64,000 bases of DNA from Clostridiaceae bacterium. GTDB taxonomy: Bacteria; Bacillota; Clostridia; Lachnospirales; Lachnospiraceae. The stretch covers positions 12,559 through 76,558 of the forward strand of contig CABIYE010000007.1 in NCBI GenBank assembly GCA_902362865.1. The letters run 5' to 3'. Below the pieces are notes generated by a model. That model saw only the letters and a program-made list of their open reading frames with translations, was not told where the DNA came from and did not search any database. Positions 36,266-45,803 of this stretch are shown piece after piece. The first letter of the stretch is position 1, and the number at the start of each line of letters is the position of its first letter. Position numbers and translations under genes: made by a program.

Positions 36266-36330
36266 GGTTTTTACACACTGTCATTAAAATATAAGAAATG
36301 AGAGAATGATTTTGAGGAGGTTTTTATTCA

Positions 36331-37686
36331 ATGAACGAAAGAAGCAATTTTTCTAGCAAGCTGGGATTTGTACTGGCCGCTGCCGGTTCTGCAGTCGGTC
36401 TGGGGAATATCTGGCGTTTCCCGTATCTGGCGGCTCAGTATGGAGGCGGTACGTTTCTCTTAATATACTTAATCCTGGCTGTCACCTTCGGCTTCGCCCT
36501 TATGATTGGTGAAGTTGCCTTGGGACGCAAAACCGGATTAAGCGCTATCGGTGCTTTTAGATCCTTGGATTCCCGTTTCGGATTCCTTGGAATCCTGGCA
36601 TCCATTGTACCGATTATCATCTTCCCTTACTATTCTGTAATCGGAGGCTGGGTTGTTAAGTACTTTGCCGTCTTCATCAGCGGAGGCTCTTCTGTTGCTG
36701 CGCAAGATACCTATTTTTCAGATTTTATCGGCGGAACCTTTGAACCGCTCGGATGGTTTTTTCTCTTTATAGGCATTACCGCTTTCGTTGTACTCTGCGG
36801 CGTACAGAAGGGTATTGAAAAAGTAAGCAAGTTCATGATGCCTGTATTGGTTGTCCTTACGGTTGTCATCTCTATCTACAGCCTGACTCTGGACGGCGCT
36901 ATGGAAGGTCTTGCCTACTATATTATGCCTCATATGGCAGATGTATCCGTAAAAACAATCCTTGCCGCCATGGGACAGTTATTTTACTCCATGTCACTGG
37001 CGATGGGTATTATGGTTACTTATGGTTCCTATATGAAAAAAAACGACCATCTGGAAAGTTCAGTAAGGCAGATTGAAATATTTGATACAGGAATTGCTTT
37101 CCTCGCAGGTCTGATGATTATCCCCGCTGTGTTCGCCTTCTCCGGCGGAGACCGTTCTGCGCTCAGTGCAGGTCCGGGACTGATGTTCATCACACTTCCA
37201 AAGGTATTCGCAAGCATGAAGTTTGGCGGTTTTATCGGAACCATTTTCTTCATCCTGGTATTTTTTGCGGCGCTGACATCCGCAATTTCTCTGATGGAAA
37301 CCATCGTATCTATTTTCTGCGATAAGTTTCACTGGGGACGTAAACCGACCTGTATTTTTGTTTTAATTCTCTCCATACTGCTGGGGATTCCGTCTTCTCT
37401 CGGATTCGGACCTTTAAGCTTCATCAGTTGGATGGGCATGTCCGTCCTGGATATTATGGACTTTGTAAGCAACAGCATCCTGATGCCGATCGTTGCACTG
37501 TTCACCTGTATCTTTATCGGATTCATCATTAAACCGAAAGCTATTGCCGATGAAGTAAAGGTGACAGACGGGACATTCAAAGGGGAGAAGCTGTTTACCG
37601 TTATGATTAAATGGATTGCCCCCATCTTCCTGATTATGATTCTGGTAAGTTCTATTGCCAATGCACTTGGAATTTTCAAGCTTTAG
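36331..37686 (+). CDS. Sodium-dependent neurotransmitter-symporter family (NSS) amino-acid transporter
   Basis: 451 residues, about eleven to twelve helices. The N-terminal signature LGFVLAAAGSAVGLGNIWRFPYL (split here across helix 1) carries the unwound Na+/substrate-binding GNIWRFP motif. GGGTFLLIYL and LFYSMSLAMGIMVTYGSY (helix 6) are also typical. Bacterial members such as LeuT and TnaT move amino acids with Na+; the substrate cannot be read here. It is transcribed alone, divergent from infC. Confidence 0.93.
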   Translation: MNERSNFSSKLGFVLAAAGSAVGLGNIWRFPYLAAQYGGGTFLLIYLILAVTFGFALMIGEVALGRKTGLSAIGAFRSLDSRFGFLGILASIVPIIIFPYYSVIGGWVVKYFAVFISGGSSVAAQDTYFSDFIGGTFEPLGWFFLFIGITAFVVLCGVQKGIEKVSKFMMPVLVVLTVVISIYSLTLDGAMEGLAYYIMPHMADVSVKTILAAMGQLFYSMSLAMGIMVTYGSYMKKNDHLESSVRQIEIFDTGIAFLAGLMIIPAVFAFSGGDRSALSAGPGLMFITLPKVFASMKFGGFIGTIFFILVFFAALTSAISLMETIVSIFCDKFHWGRKPTCIFVLILSILLGIPSSLGFGPLSFISWMGMSVLDIMDFVSNSILMPIVALFTCIFIGFIIKPKAIADEVKVTDGTFKGEKLFTVMIKWIAPIFLIMILVSSIANALGIFKL

Positions 37687-37705
37687 AAATATGCAATGCT
37701 GAAAA

Positions 37706-37731
37706 GAGCTGTCGGTATTTTCCGGCAGCTC
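37706..37731 (+). terminator. Hairpin between convergent genes (likely shared terminator)
   Basis: GAGCTGTCGG and CCGGCAGCTC form a 10-bp stem with a 6-nt loop between the NSS stop and the end of the B3/B4 gene. A T-run is present only on the minus side (TTTTC), so termination is likelier for the minus-strand gene; the plus strand has CTTCC. Confidence 0.65.
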
Positions 37732-37763
37732 CTTCCTATTCTTCAAAACCTTTTGAATTTTTC

Positions 37764-38432
37764 TTATTCTACAATCCAGCTTTCGACTTCCTCAGCCCCC
37801 GCATATTTTTCCAGATACCGTTTTCCGTACTCCAATGCTCTTTCCAAGTCCTGATTGTCCGAAAAAGAATAGATCAGCGTCAAAACTTCCTTTGCGTCTT
37901 CCGTAATCATCGCGCGCTCCGAATCACTGGTAGAACTTCCAATTGCTCCTGCCTTGTCAGCCAATACAGGAAGCGCTTCAATATTGATCTCTTCTTTCCC
38001 AATTCCCTTATAAGTCTCTCCGGGCCGTCCAACACGGAATACCAGTGTATCATCTATACGAGCTGTGTCATAAGATCCGACTGAGAAGCCGGATTCAATG
38101 GATATGAGATTATTCACATCCACCACTGTATTGACCTCATACAGACCTTTTCCCTGTCCGATTCTTCGAATTAAAGCTTCCGAAGATACCCGGTACCTGC
38201 TGGGATCCTTCCCGAATGCCTTATACGCGGCACGAGATTCTTTCACGTTCGGTATCTCATTAACACCATAATCAAAAATAGCATCCTTCGTTTTCTTAAA
38301 AACATCCTTCTTCAGGTAGTTCCACATATCCGGATTCTTCTTTTCTACCTTCACCTTATACTGCAGACAGCCGACCCTGGTCGCCGCCCATTTCTCTTTC
38401 ATCTCTCTGTCAATCGTTAAGTCCTTCTTCAC
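37764..38432 (-). CDS. B3/B4 tRNA-binding domain protein (PheT-like fragment)
   Basis: 222 residues from a GTG at 38432. The core (VKESRAAYKAFGKDPSRYRVSSEALIRR, then VVDVNNLISIESGFSVGSYD) is the B3/B4 domain also found in the beta subunit of phenylalanyl-tRNA synthetase. Stand-alone copies are of uncertain function, possibly aminoacyl-tRNA editing. It follows the DegV gene by 6 bp and is probably cotranscribed with it. Confidence 0.85.
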   Translation of the reverse strand: MKKDLTIDREMKEKWAATRVGCLQYKVKVEKKNPDMWNYLKKDVFKKTKDAIFDYGVNEIPNVKESRAAYKAFGKDPSRYRVSSEALIRRIGQGKGLYEVNTVVDVNNLISIESGFSVGSYDTARIDDTLVFRVGRPGETYKGIGKEEINIEALPVLADKAGAIGSSTSDSERAMITEDAKEVLTLIYSFSDNQDLERALEYGKRYLEKYAGAEEVESWIVE

Positions 38433-38438
38433 TGTCCG

Positions 38439-39302
38439 TTACCTCGCATTTCCCATACAAAATACTGCCACAACGCCCGGACCGGTATGACTTCCGATTA
38501 CGGTTCCGATATTATGGATCAGAATGTTGTCAATTCCCATCTTTTCCCGGACCAATCCTGCCACATATTCTGCATCCTCAATACAATCACCGTGCGTAAT
38601 CATAATAATGTCATTCTCCCAGCCCTTTGACTGCTCTACTGCCATATCCACAATCCGGTGCAGAGACTTTTTACGTCCTCTCTCCTTACCGATTACCTGC
38701 AGCTTTCCTTCATTATCCATATGGATAATGGGCTTAATCTTCACCATAGTTCCAAGAACTGCCGTTGCCTTCGACACGCGTCCGCCTCTGTGCAGATGAT
38801 TCAGATCATCCACCGTCACATCATGGCAGATATGAAGCTTATTCTCTTCTGCCCATGCCGCAGCCTCATCAATGGTCTTCCCTTCCTTCTTAAGCTGCAG
38901 TACTTTATAAAGAAGTAATCCTTCTCCCAGGCAGGCACAAAGTGTATCTATCACTATAACCTTCGCCTCCGGATACTCTTCCTGTAACTGCTCTGCCGCA
39001 AGCACCATACTATTACAGGTACCGCTAAGTCCTGAAGAAAAGGCAAGGTGAAGCACATCTTTCCCTTCTTTTAAGAAAGGCTCCAAGGCCGCCTTCGCCT
39101 CCTCCGGATTAACCTGTGATGTCACCGACATAATTCCCTGGCGAAGCTTATCAAAAAATTCCTTTGCAGTCAATCCATTCATGTCTTCATAGGTCTTTCC
39201 ATCCATTGTATATTTCAGTGGAATTACAGGAACGCTTCTTTCTTCCAGCCATTCTTTCGGTAAATCCACAGTACTGTTCACAGTAATCACATAATCTCGC
39301 AT
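38439..39302 (-). CDS. DegV-family fatty-acid-binding protein
   Basis: 287 residues from the ATG at 39302 (MRDYVITVNSTVDLPKEW), which has AGGAGG 7 nt upstream; the longer frame to 39374 is non-homologous. The N-terminal strand-loop VNSTVDLP and the FSSGLSGTCNSMVLA ligand loop are diagnostic, and the C-terminal GSHTGPGVVAVFCMG completes the fatty-acid head-group site. DegV/FakB proteins present fatty acids to the FakA kinase for phosphorylation; FakA is not in this window. Confidence 0.94.
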   Translation of the reverse strand: MRDYVITVNSTVDLPKEWLEERSVPVIPLKYTMDGKTYEDMNGLTAKEFFDKLRQGIMSVTSQVNPEEAKAALEPFLKEGKDVLHLAFSSGLSGTCNSMVLAAEQLQEEYPEAKVIVIDTLCACLGEGLLLYKVLQLKKEGKTIDEAAAWAEENKLHICHDVTVDDLNHLHRGGRVSKATAVLGTMVKIKPIIHMDNEGKLQVIGKERGRKKSLHRIVDMAVEQSKGWENDIIMITHGDCIEDAEYVAGLVREKMGIDNILIHNIGTVIGSHTGPGVVAVFCMGNAR

Positions 39303-39376
39303 CACTCTGCCTCCTTGCTGCATCTGATATCCCGTGCATTGCCGCGCAAATCCACATTTGCCTGGCGTTACCACTG

Positions 39377-40747
39377 TTATATCATATCACGATTCTCCAT
39401 GTTATGCAAAATCTTTTTAAATGTAACAGTAAACAGCAAAATGGTAATCAGCACGGAAATCACATCTGCAATTGGCTCTGCCCGGTAAATCCCCATAACT
39501 CCCATGAATTTCGGAAGAATAATCGCCAGTGGTATCAGAAGGATCACCTTTCTGAGCAAAGCTATGAACAGAGATACTTTTGCCTGTCCCAATGCAAGGA
39601 AAGTACTCTGGCAGGCATTCTGAATACCGAAAATCGTAATTCCCAGAAAATAGACCGGCATCACTTCACAAGTCAGATTCACCAGCGCCTGATTGCTCGT
39701 AAAAATTCCCGCATAAATCTCCGGGGCAATCACCGCAATTCCTGCAAGCAGGAACGTCCCAAGAAAACAAATTGCTAACATCTTAAAAAAGGCTTCCTTC
39801 ACACGTTTTCCATTCTTCGCGCCATAGTTATAGCTGATAATAGGCTGCACGCCCTGCGATACTCCCTGCATAGGAATAACAATCAACTGCATAACACTGC
39901 TCAAAATAGACATCGTTCCCACATACAGATCTCCTCCGTACCGCTGCAGCCCGGAATTCAAAGTAATACTTACCAGGCTCTCCGTACTTTGCATAATAAA
40001 CGGCGATATACCAAGAGAAGCAATCTTACCAACCAGAGACGGTTTCAGGCGCATTTTTCTCAGGCGCAGCCTGATAACGCTTTTTTGAGACGTCAGGAAA
40101 TGCAAAATCCATAATGCGCTCACGGCCTGAGAGATAATCGTAGCCAGCGCCGCGCCTCTGACGCCCATATGTAATACAAAGATAAAAACAGGATCCAGCA
40201 GAATATTAAGCACCGCACCAATCAGGACAGACAGCATAGCAATCTTTGCCTGCCCCTGGCCGCTGATAAATGTATTTAACCCTACCGCAATCTGTACAAA
40301 AATAGTTCCCAGCAGATAAACGGAGATATAGTCCACGGCATAGGTAATGCTGTTTTCACTGGCACCAAAGGCATAGAGAATCGGGGTTTTAAAGATGGAA
40401 AAAACAATTGTAAGCATCACAGCAAACAAAACCAAAAGCCCCGCTGAATTTCCCAGGATGTCCTCAGCTTCATCATACTCCTGTCTTCCCATTCTGATAG
40501 AAGCAAGCGGTGCGCCTCCCATCCCTGCAAACGCACTGAAAGCGGAAATCAGCATCAATATCGGAAAGGTAACTCCCACTCCCGTAAGCGCCATATCTCC
40601 ATATCCTTCGATATGTCCGATATACACTCTGTCAATAATATTATATAACACATTGATAATCTGGGCGGCCACCGACGGGACCGCCATACTGACAATCAGT
40701 TTCCCGATGGGTTCACTTCCCAGTCGTTCTTCCTGTTTTTCCTGCAT
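39377..40747 (-). CDS. MATE-family efflux transporter
   Basis: 456 residues, twelve helices. Signature elements are SVAAQIINVLYNIIDRVYIG (helix 1), FAGMGGAPLASIRMG and the mid-protein QGVQPIISYNYGAKNG. It is closest in layout to the MepA/NorM-like branch and is not a close paralogue of the MATE protein at 32893. GGAGGTAGTATT precedes the ATG. It lies 14 bp after the spore germination-like gene on the same strand, which may be coincidental. Confidence 0.92.
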   Translation of the reverse strand: MQEKQEERLGSEPIGKLIVSMAVPSVAAQIINVLYNIIDRVYIGHIEGYGDMALTGVGVTFPILMLISAFSAFAGMGGAPLASIRMGRQEYDEAEDILGNSAGLLVLFAVMLTIVFSIFKTPILYAFGASENSITYAVDYISVYLLGTIFVQIAVGLNTFISGQGQAKIAMLSVLIGAVLNILLDPVFIFVLHMGVRGAALATIISQAVSALWILHFLTSQKSVIRLRLRKMRLKPSLVGKIASLGISPFIMQSTESLVSITLNSGLQRYGGDLYVGTMSILSSVMQLIVIPMQGVSQGVQPIISYNYGAKNGKRVKEAFFKMLAICFLGTFLLAGIAVIAPEIYAGIFTSNQALVNLTCEVMPVYFLGITIFGIQNACQSTFLALGQAKVSLFIALLRKVILLIPLAIILPKFMGVMGIYRAEPIADVISVLITILLFTVTFKKILHNMENRDMI

Positions 40748-40761
40748 AATACTACCTCCAT

Positions 40762-42123
40762 TTAATTCAATTTAACATTAAGGTAACTTCTGCCCGACAA
40801 TGTTTTATTAAAGCAGATACTACATATAACAATGATACACCCTGCCAGAAATCCAATCCAGTTAAACATTGCTGTCAGCACCAAAAGCAGAAGGCGCATG
40901 AATTTCAGGGCATATCCAAGCTCAAAATTCGGCTGGGTATAATTCGCCACCGCCACGAATGCCATGTACAACATAACTTCACTGTTAAACCATCCTGACG
41001 CCACCGAAAATTCTCCCATCACAAGACCTGCAATAACGCTCAACGGCGTACTGAGCATATTCGGCGTATTCAGCGCCGCCAGCCTGAGTCCGTCTATAGC
41101 AATTTCCAGAAGCAGAAGCTGAAAAATCAACGGAATATTTACCGTATCTTTTACCGCCACAAAAGCAAATACCTTAGGAAGCCAGTTCAGGTTCTGCATA
41201 AAAAGCAGAAAAACAGGGGTGAGAAATACCGTCATGAGCGCAATCAGCCCCCGTGTAATCTTCAGATAGATTCCGGTGAGTGTCGGAAAGTAATAATCAT
41301 TCGCCTCCTCAATAATATCAAAAACCGAGGTCGGAAGAATCATCGCCGAAGGAGAATTATCTACCATAATAACCACCTTTCCCTCTAACAGACAGACTGC
41401 TGCCGTATCCGGCCTCTCTGTGAATTTAAACTTAGGAAAAGGATTGAACCATTTTCTTTTGAACAGGCATTCTGCCAAGCTCTGCTGATTCATACGGAGC
41501 GCATCTGTCCGAATACTCTTCAGCCGTGACATCACATTATCCAGAAGTTCCTTATCCACTCTATCCGACATATAACAGACTGCCACGTCCGTTCTTGAAC
41601 TTTCTCCTACCTCCAGCATCTGCATAACCAAATGAGAATCCCGGATCCTTCGTCTCATAAGAGCTGTGTTAAATACAATCGTTTCAACAAATCCATCTCT
41701 GGAACCACGCAATGACTTATCTTTATCCGGTTCGTCCACACTTCTCGCCGGATAGCTCCGGCAATCGATAACGATACAGGCTTCATATCCGTCCACAAAA
41801 AAGCAGGCAGTGCCCGACAAAAGATTCCGGAATACCTGATCAAAATCCCCAATGACATTTACCTCCACATAGGGAATGCATTCCTTCACAAATGCCGTTA
41901 CACTGCCTGGCATATTCTCTGCTTTTACGCCAAAAAGTGAATCCATAATTTTCAGCATAGATTCATCATTTACAAAACCATTAATAAAATAAAAAGATGC
42001 CTCTCTGCCTCCTACGGTCATCTCTCTCTGAACAATGTCAAAGCTCTCCTCTACAGGCAATACCTGGTTCATATAAGCTACGTTCTCTTTTATTGACGCA
42101 GTAACTTTTCTTGTATCCGGCAT
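40762..42123 (-). CDS. GerA/SpoVAF-family spore germination protein
   Basis: 453 residues. An N-terminal soluble domain (FYFINGFVNDESMLKIMDSL; GYEACIVIDCRSYPARSVDEPD) is followed by FVETIVFNTALMRRRIRD and four to five C-terminal membrane helices (about 290-440), the GerAA layout. The short length and FDIVQREMTVGG region resemble SpoVAF more than full GerAA receptors, but no spoVA operon flanks it. GerA-type proteins sense germinants in the spore inner membrane. Its presence, with SigH, marks a spore-former. Confidence 0.9.
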   Translation of the reverse strand: MPDTRKVTASIKENVAYMNQVLPVEESFDIVQREMTVGGREASFYFINGFVNDESMLKIMDSLFGVKAENMPGSVTAFVKECIPYVEVNVIGDFDQVFRNLLSGTACFFVDGYEACIVIDCRSYPARSVDEPDKDKSLRGSRDGFVETIVFNTALMRRRIRDSHLVMQMLEVGESSRTDVAVCYMSDRVDKELLDNVMSRLKSIRTDALRMNQQSLAECLFKRKWFNPFPKFKFTERPDTAAVCLLEGKVVIMVDNSPSAMILPTSVFDIIEEANDYYFPTLTGIYLKITRGLIALMTVFLTPVFLLFMQNLNWLPKVFAFVAVKDTVNIPLIFQLLLLEIAIDGLRLAALNTPNMLSTPLSVIAGLVMGEFSVASGWFNSEVMLYMAFVAVANYTQPNFELGYALKFMRLLLLVLTAMFNWIGFLAGCIIVICSICFNKTLSGRSYLNVKLN

Positions 42124-42236
42124 AATCCTTCCTCCATGTCATCTCACATCTGATCTATAGCTTTAGCTTTCCCTAAAAGCAAAAAACTATGTATCAGTTC
42201 GGGAAGGATTCCCGATACTTTTCCGGTATTCCGGCA

Positions 42237-42755
42237 TTATGCCTGTGTCGTACTTCCAAAGCCGCCGTTTCTGACCGTCTCTACATCGTCATCCACCGTA
42301 ATGCCATACTCTACAAAAATCCCCTGCATGAACCCGGTTCCTGCGGGAATTCTGACAATCTTATCTTCATTCGTATCATTGGTTATTTTTGAAAAAATAT
42401 GCCCTTCGTTGTCAGAAGCATAATAATCACTGTCAATAATCCCAACCGTATTGTTCAGCTGCAGACGGTATTTAAATCCAAGTCCGCTTCTTGGGTAACA
42501 CTTCAATACCCAGTCCGTTTCCATCTGTACCCGGATACCCGTTGGGATTTTCACCGTTTTTCCCGGAAGAACCACCAAATCCACCGGAGCATAGAAATCA
42601 TATCCGGCGGAGCCGGCCGTCGCTCTTCTCGGGAGCTTAACCGATTCATATATTTCCCGGATTTTTTCTGGTTCTTCTGAACCAAAAGTATCAATCCAAT
42701 CCTGTGAAAACTGCTCCCAGCTTACTTTTTCAAATCTTGCAATCCTTTTTGCCAT
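42237..42755 (-). CDS. dut: dUTP diphosphatase
   Basis: 172 residues. Motif 1 AGSAGYDFYAP, motif 2 YPRSGLGFKY, motif 3 NNTVGIIDSDYYASD and motif 5 NGGFGSTTQ are all present, as in trimeric dUTPases. An N-terminal extension of about 50 residues (RFEKVSWEQFSQDW) is unlike the minimal enzyme and may link to partners. It lowers dUTP and makes dUMP for thymidylate. It follows the AGCS symporter by 11 bp. Confidence 0.95.
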   Translation of the reverse strand: MAKRIARFEKVSWEQFSQDWIDTFGSEEPEKIREIYESVKLPRRATAGSAGYDFYAPVDLVVLPGKTVKIPTGIRVQMETDWVLKCYPRSGLGFKYRLQLNNTVGIIDSDYYASDNEGHIFSKITNDTNEDKIVRIPAGTGFMQGIFVEYGITVDDDVETVRNGGFGSTTQA

Positions 42756-42766
42756 CTTTTCTCCTT

Positions 42767-44152
42767 TTAATCCTTTACAACCGGAATAGGCGTATCATCC
42801 TTTGCATCCAGATTGTTTATGTATTTCTTCGTCTCTTTGACGATTACATTAGAAAGAAGAAGCACAGCAATCAAGTTCGGGATTGCCATCAATGCATTCA
42901 ATGTATCAGCAATCAGCCATACCAAATCAAGCGCAATAACCGGGGCAATTGCCGCTACAACAATATAGAGAACACGATAAGGGATCAAAGCCTTCTTACC
43001 AGCAACATATTCTACACAGCGTTCTCCGTAGTATGCCCATCCAAGAATCGTAGAGTAAGCAAAGGAGATAATTCCCAGTGTCAGGATAATCGGTCCAAGA
43101 TACGGAATCTGTCCAAATGCCATTGAAGTAAGAACACCTCCGTTATCAACCTGATCCGCATTAATTGCCGGATTCTTCATAATTGTAGTTACCAGTACAA
43201 GTCCTGTCATCAGACATACAACTACTGTATCCCAGAAAGTACCTGTAGAAGATACCAGCGCCTGGCGAACCGGATTCCTTGTCTGTGCTGCTGCCGCCGC
43301 AATCGGAGCAGAACCCATACCGGATTCATTGGAGAAAAGTCCTCTGGCAACACCATACTGAATCGCCATTCTGATACCGGTACCAACCAGACCGCCCGCT
43401 GCCGCTCCCGGAGTGAACGCAAGCTTACAGATGGTTACAATTGCCGGAATAATATAATCATAGTTCATACACAAAATAATAATACAACCCAGCACATAGA
43501 AAACTGCCATAAATGGAACTAATTTTTCACATACATTAGCAATAGACTTAATACCGCCGAAAATTACAATTGCCGTAAGGATTGCAATCAAAACACCGAC
43601 AACCCATCCGGGAATGCCAAAGTTCTCATTACATACGGTTGCAATCGCATTCACCTGCGTCGCACATCCAATACCAAAGGATGCAAAGCCGGCAAAAACT
43701 GCAAAGATTACGCCCAGCCATTTCATATTCAATCCACGTTCCAGCGCATACATGGCTCCGCCCTGCATACGTCCGTCTGCCGTCTTCACTCTGTATTTCA
43801 CCGCAATCAGGGACTCTGCATACTTCGTAGCAATCCCGAATACACCGGTCAGCCAGCACCAAAGGACTGCTCCCGGTCCACCCATCGCAATGGCTGTACC
43901 TACACCGATAATATTACCGGTACCAATCGTTGCAGCCAGCGCCGTTGTTAATGCGCCAAATTGTGATACCTCTCCTTCCGCATCCGGATCTTTGGATATG
44001 GAAAGCTTGATTCCTTTTGTAATCGTCTTTCTCTGAATGAATCCGGTGCGGATTGTCAGAAAAACATGGGTACCGAACAACAAAATAATCATTGCCCAGC
44101 CCCACACAACATTGTTTACACTCGTTACGAAAGAATTAATAGCCTCAAACAT
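42767..44152 (-). CDS. Alanine/glycine:cation symporter (AGCS)
   Basis: 461 residues from the ATG at 44152 (MFEAINSFVTSVNNVVWGWAM), with AGGGGGAAG upstream; the longer frame is a lysine-rich artefact. The AGCS family segments are GTGNIIGVGTAIAMGGPGAVLWCW and GLFSNESGMGSAPIAAAAA (each read in part). Ten to eleven helices import alanine or glycine with Na+. Genes upstream and downstream on the same strand are the FNT channel and dut. Confidence 0.94.
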   Translation of the reverse strand: MFEAINSFVTSVNNVVWGWAMIILLFGTHVFLTIRTGFIQRKTITKGIKLSISKDPDAEGEVSQFGALTTALAATIGTGNIIGVGTAIAMGGPGAVLWCWLTGVFGIATKYAESLIAVKYRVKTADGRMQGGAMYALERGLNMKWLGVIFAVFAGFASFGIGCATQVNAIATVCNENFGIPGWVVGVLIAILTAIVIFGGIKSIANVCEKLVPFMAVFYVLGCIIILCMNYDYIIPAIVTICKLAFTPGAAAGGLVGTGIRMAIQYGVARGLFSNESGMGSAPIAAAAAQTRNPVRQALVSSTGTFWDTVVVCLMTGLVLVTTIMKNPAINADQVDNGGVLTSMAFGQIPYLGPIILTLGIISFAYSTILGWAYYGERCVEYVAGKKALIPYRVLYIVVAAIAPVIALDLVWLIADTLNALMAIPNLIAVLLLSNVIVKETKKYINNLDAKDDTPIPVVKD

Positions 44153-44236
44153 ATTCTTCCCCCTTCTTTTCTTTTTCCTTTTTGCATTATCAAGCCTATT
44201 GTACATGAATTTTCAGAAAATAGCAATGTTTTATTC

Positions 44237-44854
44237 TCAATATGTATATTCGGCTTTTTTTATGAAGGGTATCAGCACACCGCCCACACTATTTCCAAGC
44301 GTAATAACCAGCAGGCAGAAAAGCGCACGAAACGACCAGACTCCCGCCAGGCTAAAATAAAACATGTTAGCAATGCAGTGCTCAAAGCCACTCAAAATAA
44401 ACACGCTGACACATAAAAACAGAATTATCGGATTCTCTGTCTTCTTATAACCGTCTACCGCTATGTACATCAGCATTCCGCAGAAAATTGCAAGCAGAAA
44501 AAGACTTCCCGGCGTATCCGCAAGCTTCGCCTGACAAATATCATAAGCTTTATCACGGATACCATTGATTCTGGAGCCGCACAAGGCAGCCGCCCCGATA
44601 CCGGTCCCAACAAGATTACCAAGCCAGGTAAGCACAAGCAAAATCCCATATTCTTTCTTATTCTTCTGCTCCACAAGATAGCCAACCTTGCCCGTATAAA
44701 GATACAATCCATTCAGTACAATCGCATACAATCCTATTGTAAACAAGAGGGCGCCTGCTATTTTATTTTCCAGAGACAGATAAACAGTCCCTCCAACCGA
44801 GATTGCCAGCCCCGCTCCAACGGCTGATAAAAATACACTTCCACTCTTTCTCAT
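44237..44854 (-). CDS. Formate/nitrite transporter (FNT) family channel, short
   Basis: 205 residues, whereas FNT channels are usually 260-280. Six helices with the repeat signatures GTVYLSLENKIAGALLFTIG and NLVGTGIGAA, and the pore-lining FILSGFEHCIANMFYFSLAG, which contains the conserved His of the FNT pore. FNT pentamers pass formate, nitrite or HS-. The small size comes from truncated termini, not loss of a helix repeat. The substrate is not readable; formate is plausible in a fermenter. Confidence 0.88.
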   Translation of the reverse strand: MRKSGSVFLSAVGAGLAISVGGTVYLSLENKIAGALLFTIGLYAIVLNGLYLYTGKVGYLVEQKNKKEYGILLVLTWLGNLVGTGIGAAALCGSRINGIRDKAYDICQAKLADTPGSLFLLAIFCGMLMYIAVDGYKKTENPIILFLCVSVFILSGFEHCIANMFYFSLAGVWSFRALFCLLVITLGNSVGGVLIPFIKKAEYTY

Positions 44855-44877
44855 TCTTTTTCACTCCCTCAAAACAC

Positions 44878-45801
44878 CTAAAAACTGGGCGTCCCCAACA
44901 AATCATAAGGGGTTACCTGATAGACATAATAATTGAGCCAATTCGTATAAAGATTGTTCGCCGTAGCTCTCCAGGTAAGCAGCGGTTTATTATCCGGATT
45001 ATCGTCTTTATAATAATTCTTTGGCATCTCGATTGGCAGTCCCTTATTCAAATCCCTCTTATATTCTCCATCCAGCGTCACCCGGTCGTACTCGGGATGC
45101 CCCATCACGAATATCTGCCGTCCATCCTGCGCCATAGCTAAAAACAATCCTGCCTCATCCGATTCTGCCAGCACGGTAAGTCTCCCATCCGCCCGGATCT
45201 TCTCCAGCGGAACTTCTGTATGTCTAGAATGGGGAGCCAAAAACACATCGTCAAATCCTCTTACAAGAGGAATCTTACGGTTCAGAACCTTGTGCCAGAA
45301 CACTCCAAACACCTTTTTATCCAACTGCACTTTATCAATTCCATAGTGATAGTAAATCCCTGCCTGCGCTCCCCAGCAAAGATGCAGCGTCGATGTCACA
45401 TTGCTTTTACTCCACTCCATGATTTCCGTCAATTCTTTCCAATAATCCACCTCTTCAAAAGGCATCTGCTCCACCGGAGCTCCTGTAATAATAAAACCAT
45501 CAAATTTCTGTTCTTTAATCTCCGAAAACGGGAGATAGAATTTGTTCAGATGGCTGGTAGATGTATTCTTCGACACGTGGCTTGACACATTCACAAAAAC
45601 CACATCCACCTGAAGCGGCGTGTTAGAAAGAGAGCGCAGAATCTGCAGCTCCGTATCTTCTTTTAATGGCATCAGGTTCAAAAGCCCAATCTTAATAGGA
45701 CGTATATCCTGGTGGGTTGCCCGGTGTTCATCCATAACAAATATATTTTCCCGTTCCAGTATTTCCTTTACCGGCAAATCATTCTGTACTCGAATCGGCA
45801 T
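44878..45801 (-). CDS. metA: Homoserine O-acyltransferase MetA (acetyl-CoA type by Glu111)
   Basis: 307 residues. The nucleophile Cys142 sits in LHLCWGAQAG, the His and Glu of the triad in VMGHPEYDRV (His235, Glu237). Residue 111 is Glu in GAPVEQMPFEEVDYW: this position is Gly in succinyl-CoA users such as E. coli and Glu in acetyl-CoA users such as Bacillus cereus, so it probably makes O-acetylhomoserine. First committed step to methionine. It follows the AI-2E-type gene by 2 bp. No SAM riboswitch precedes it. Confidence 0.95.
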   Translation of the reverse strand: MPIRVQNDLPVKEILERENIFVMDEHRATHQDIRPIKIGLLNLMPLKEDTELQILRSLSNTPLQVDVVFVNVSSHVSKNTSTSHLNKFYLPFSEIKEQKFDGFIITGAPVEQMPFEEVDYWKELTEIMEWSKSNVTSTLHLCWGAQAGIYYHYGIDKVQLDKKVFGVFWHKVLNRKIPLVRGFDDVFLAPHSRHTEVPLEKIRADGRLTVLAESDEAGLFLAMAQDGRQIFVMGHPEYDRVTLDGEYKRDLNKGLPIEMPKNYYKDDNPDNKPLLTWRATANNLYTNWLNYYVYQVTPYDLLGTPSF

Positions 45802-45803
45802 AA

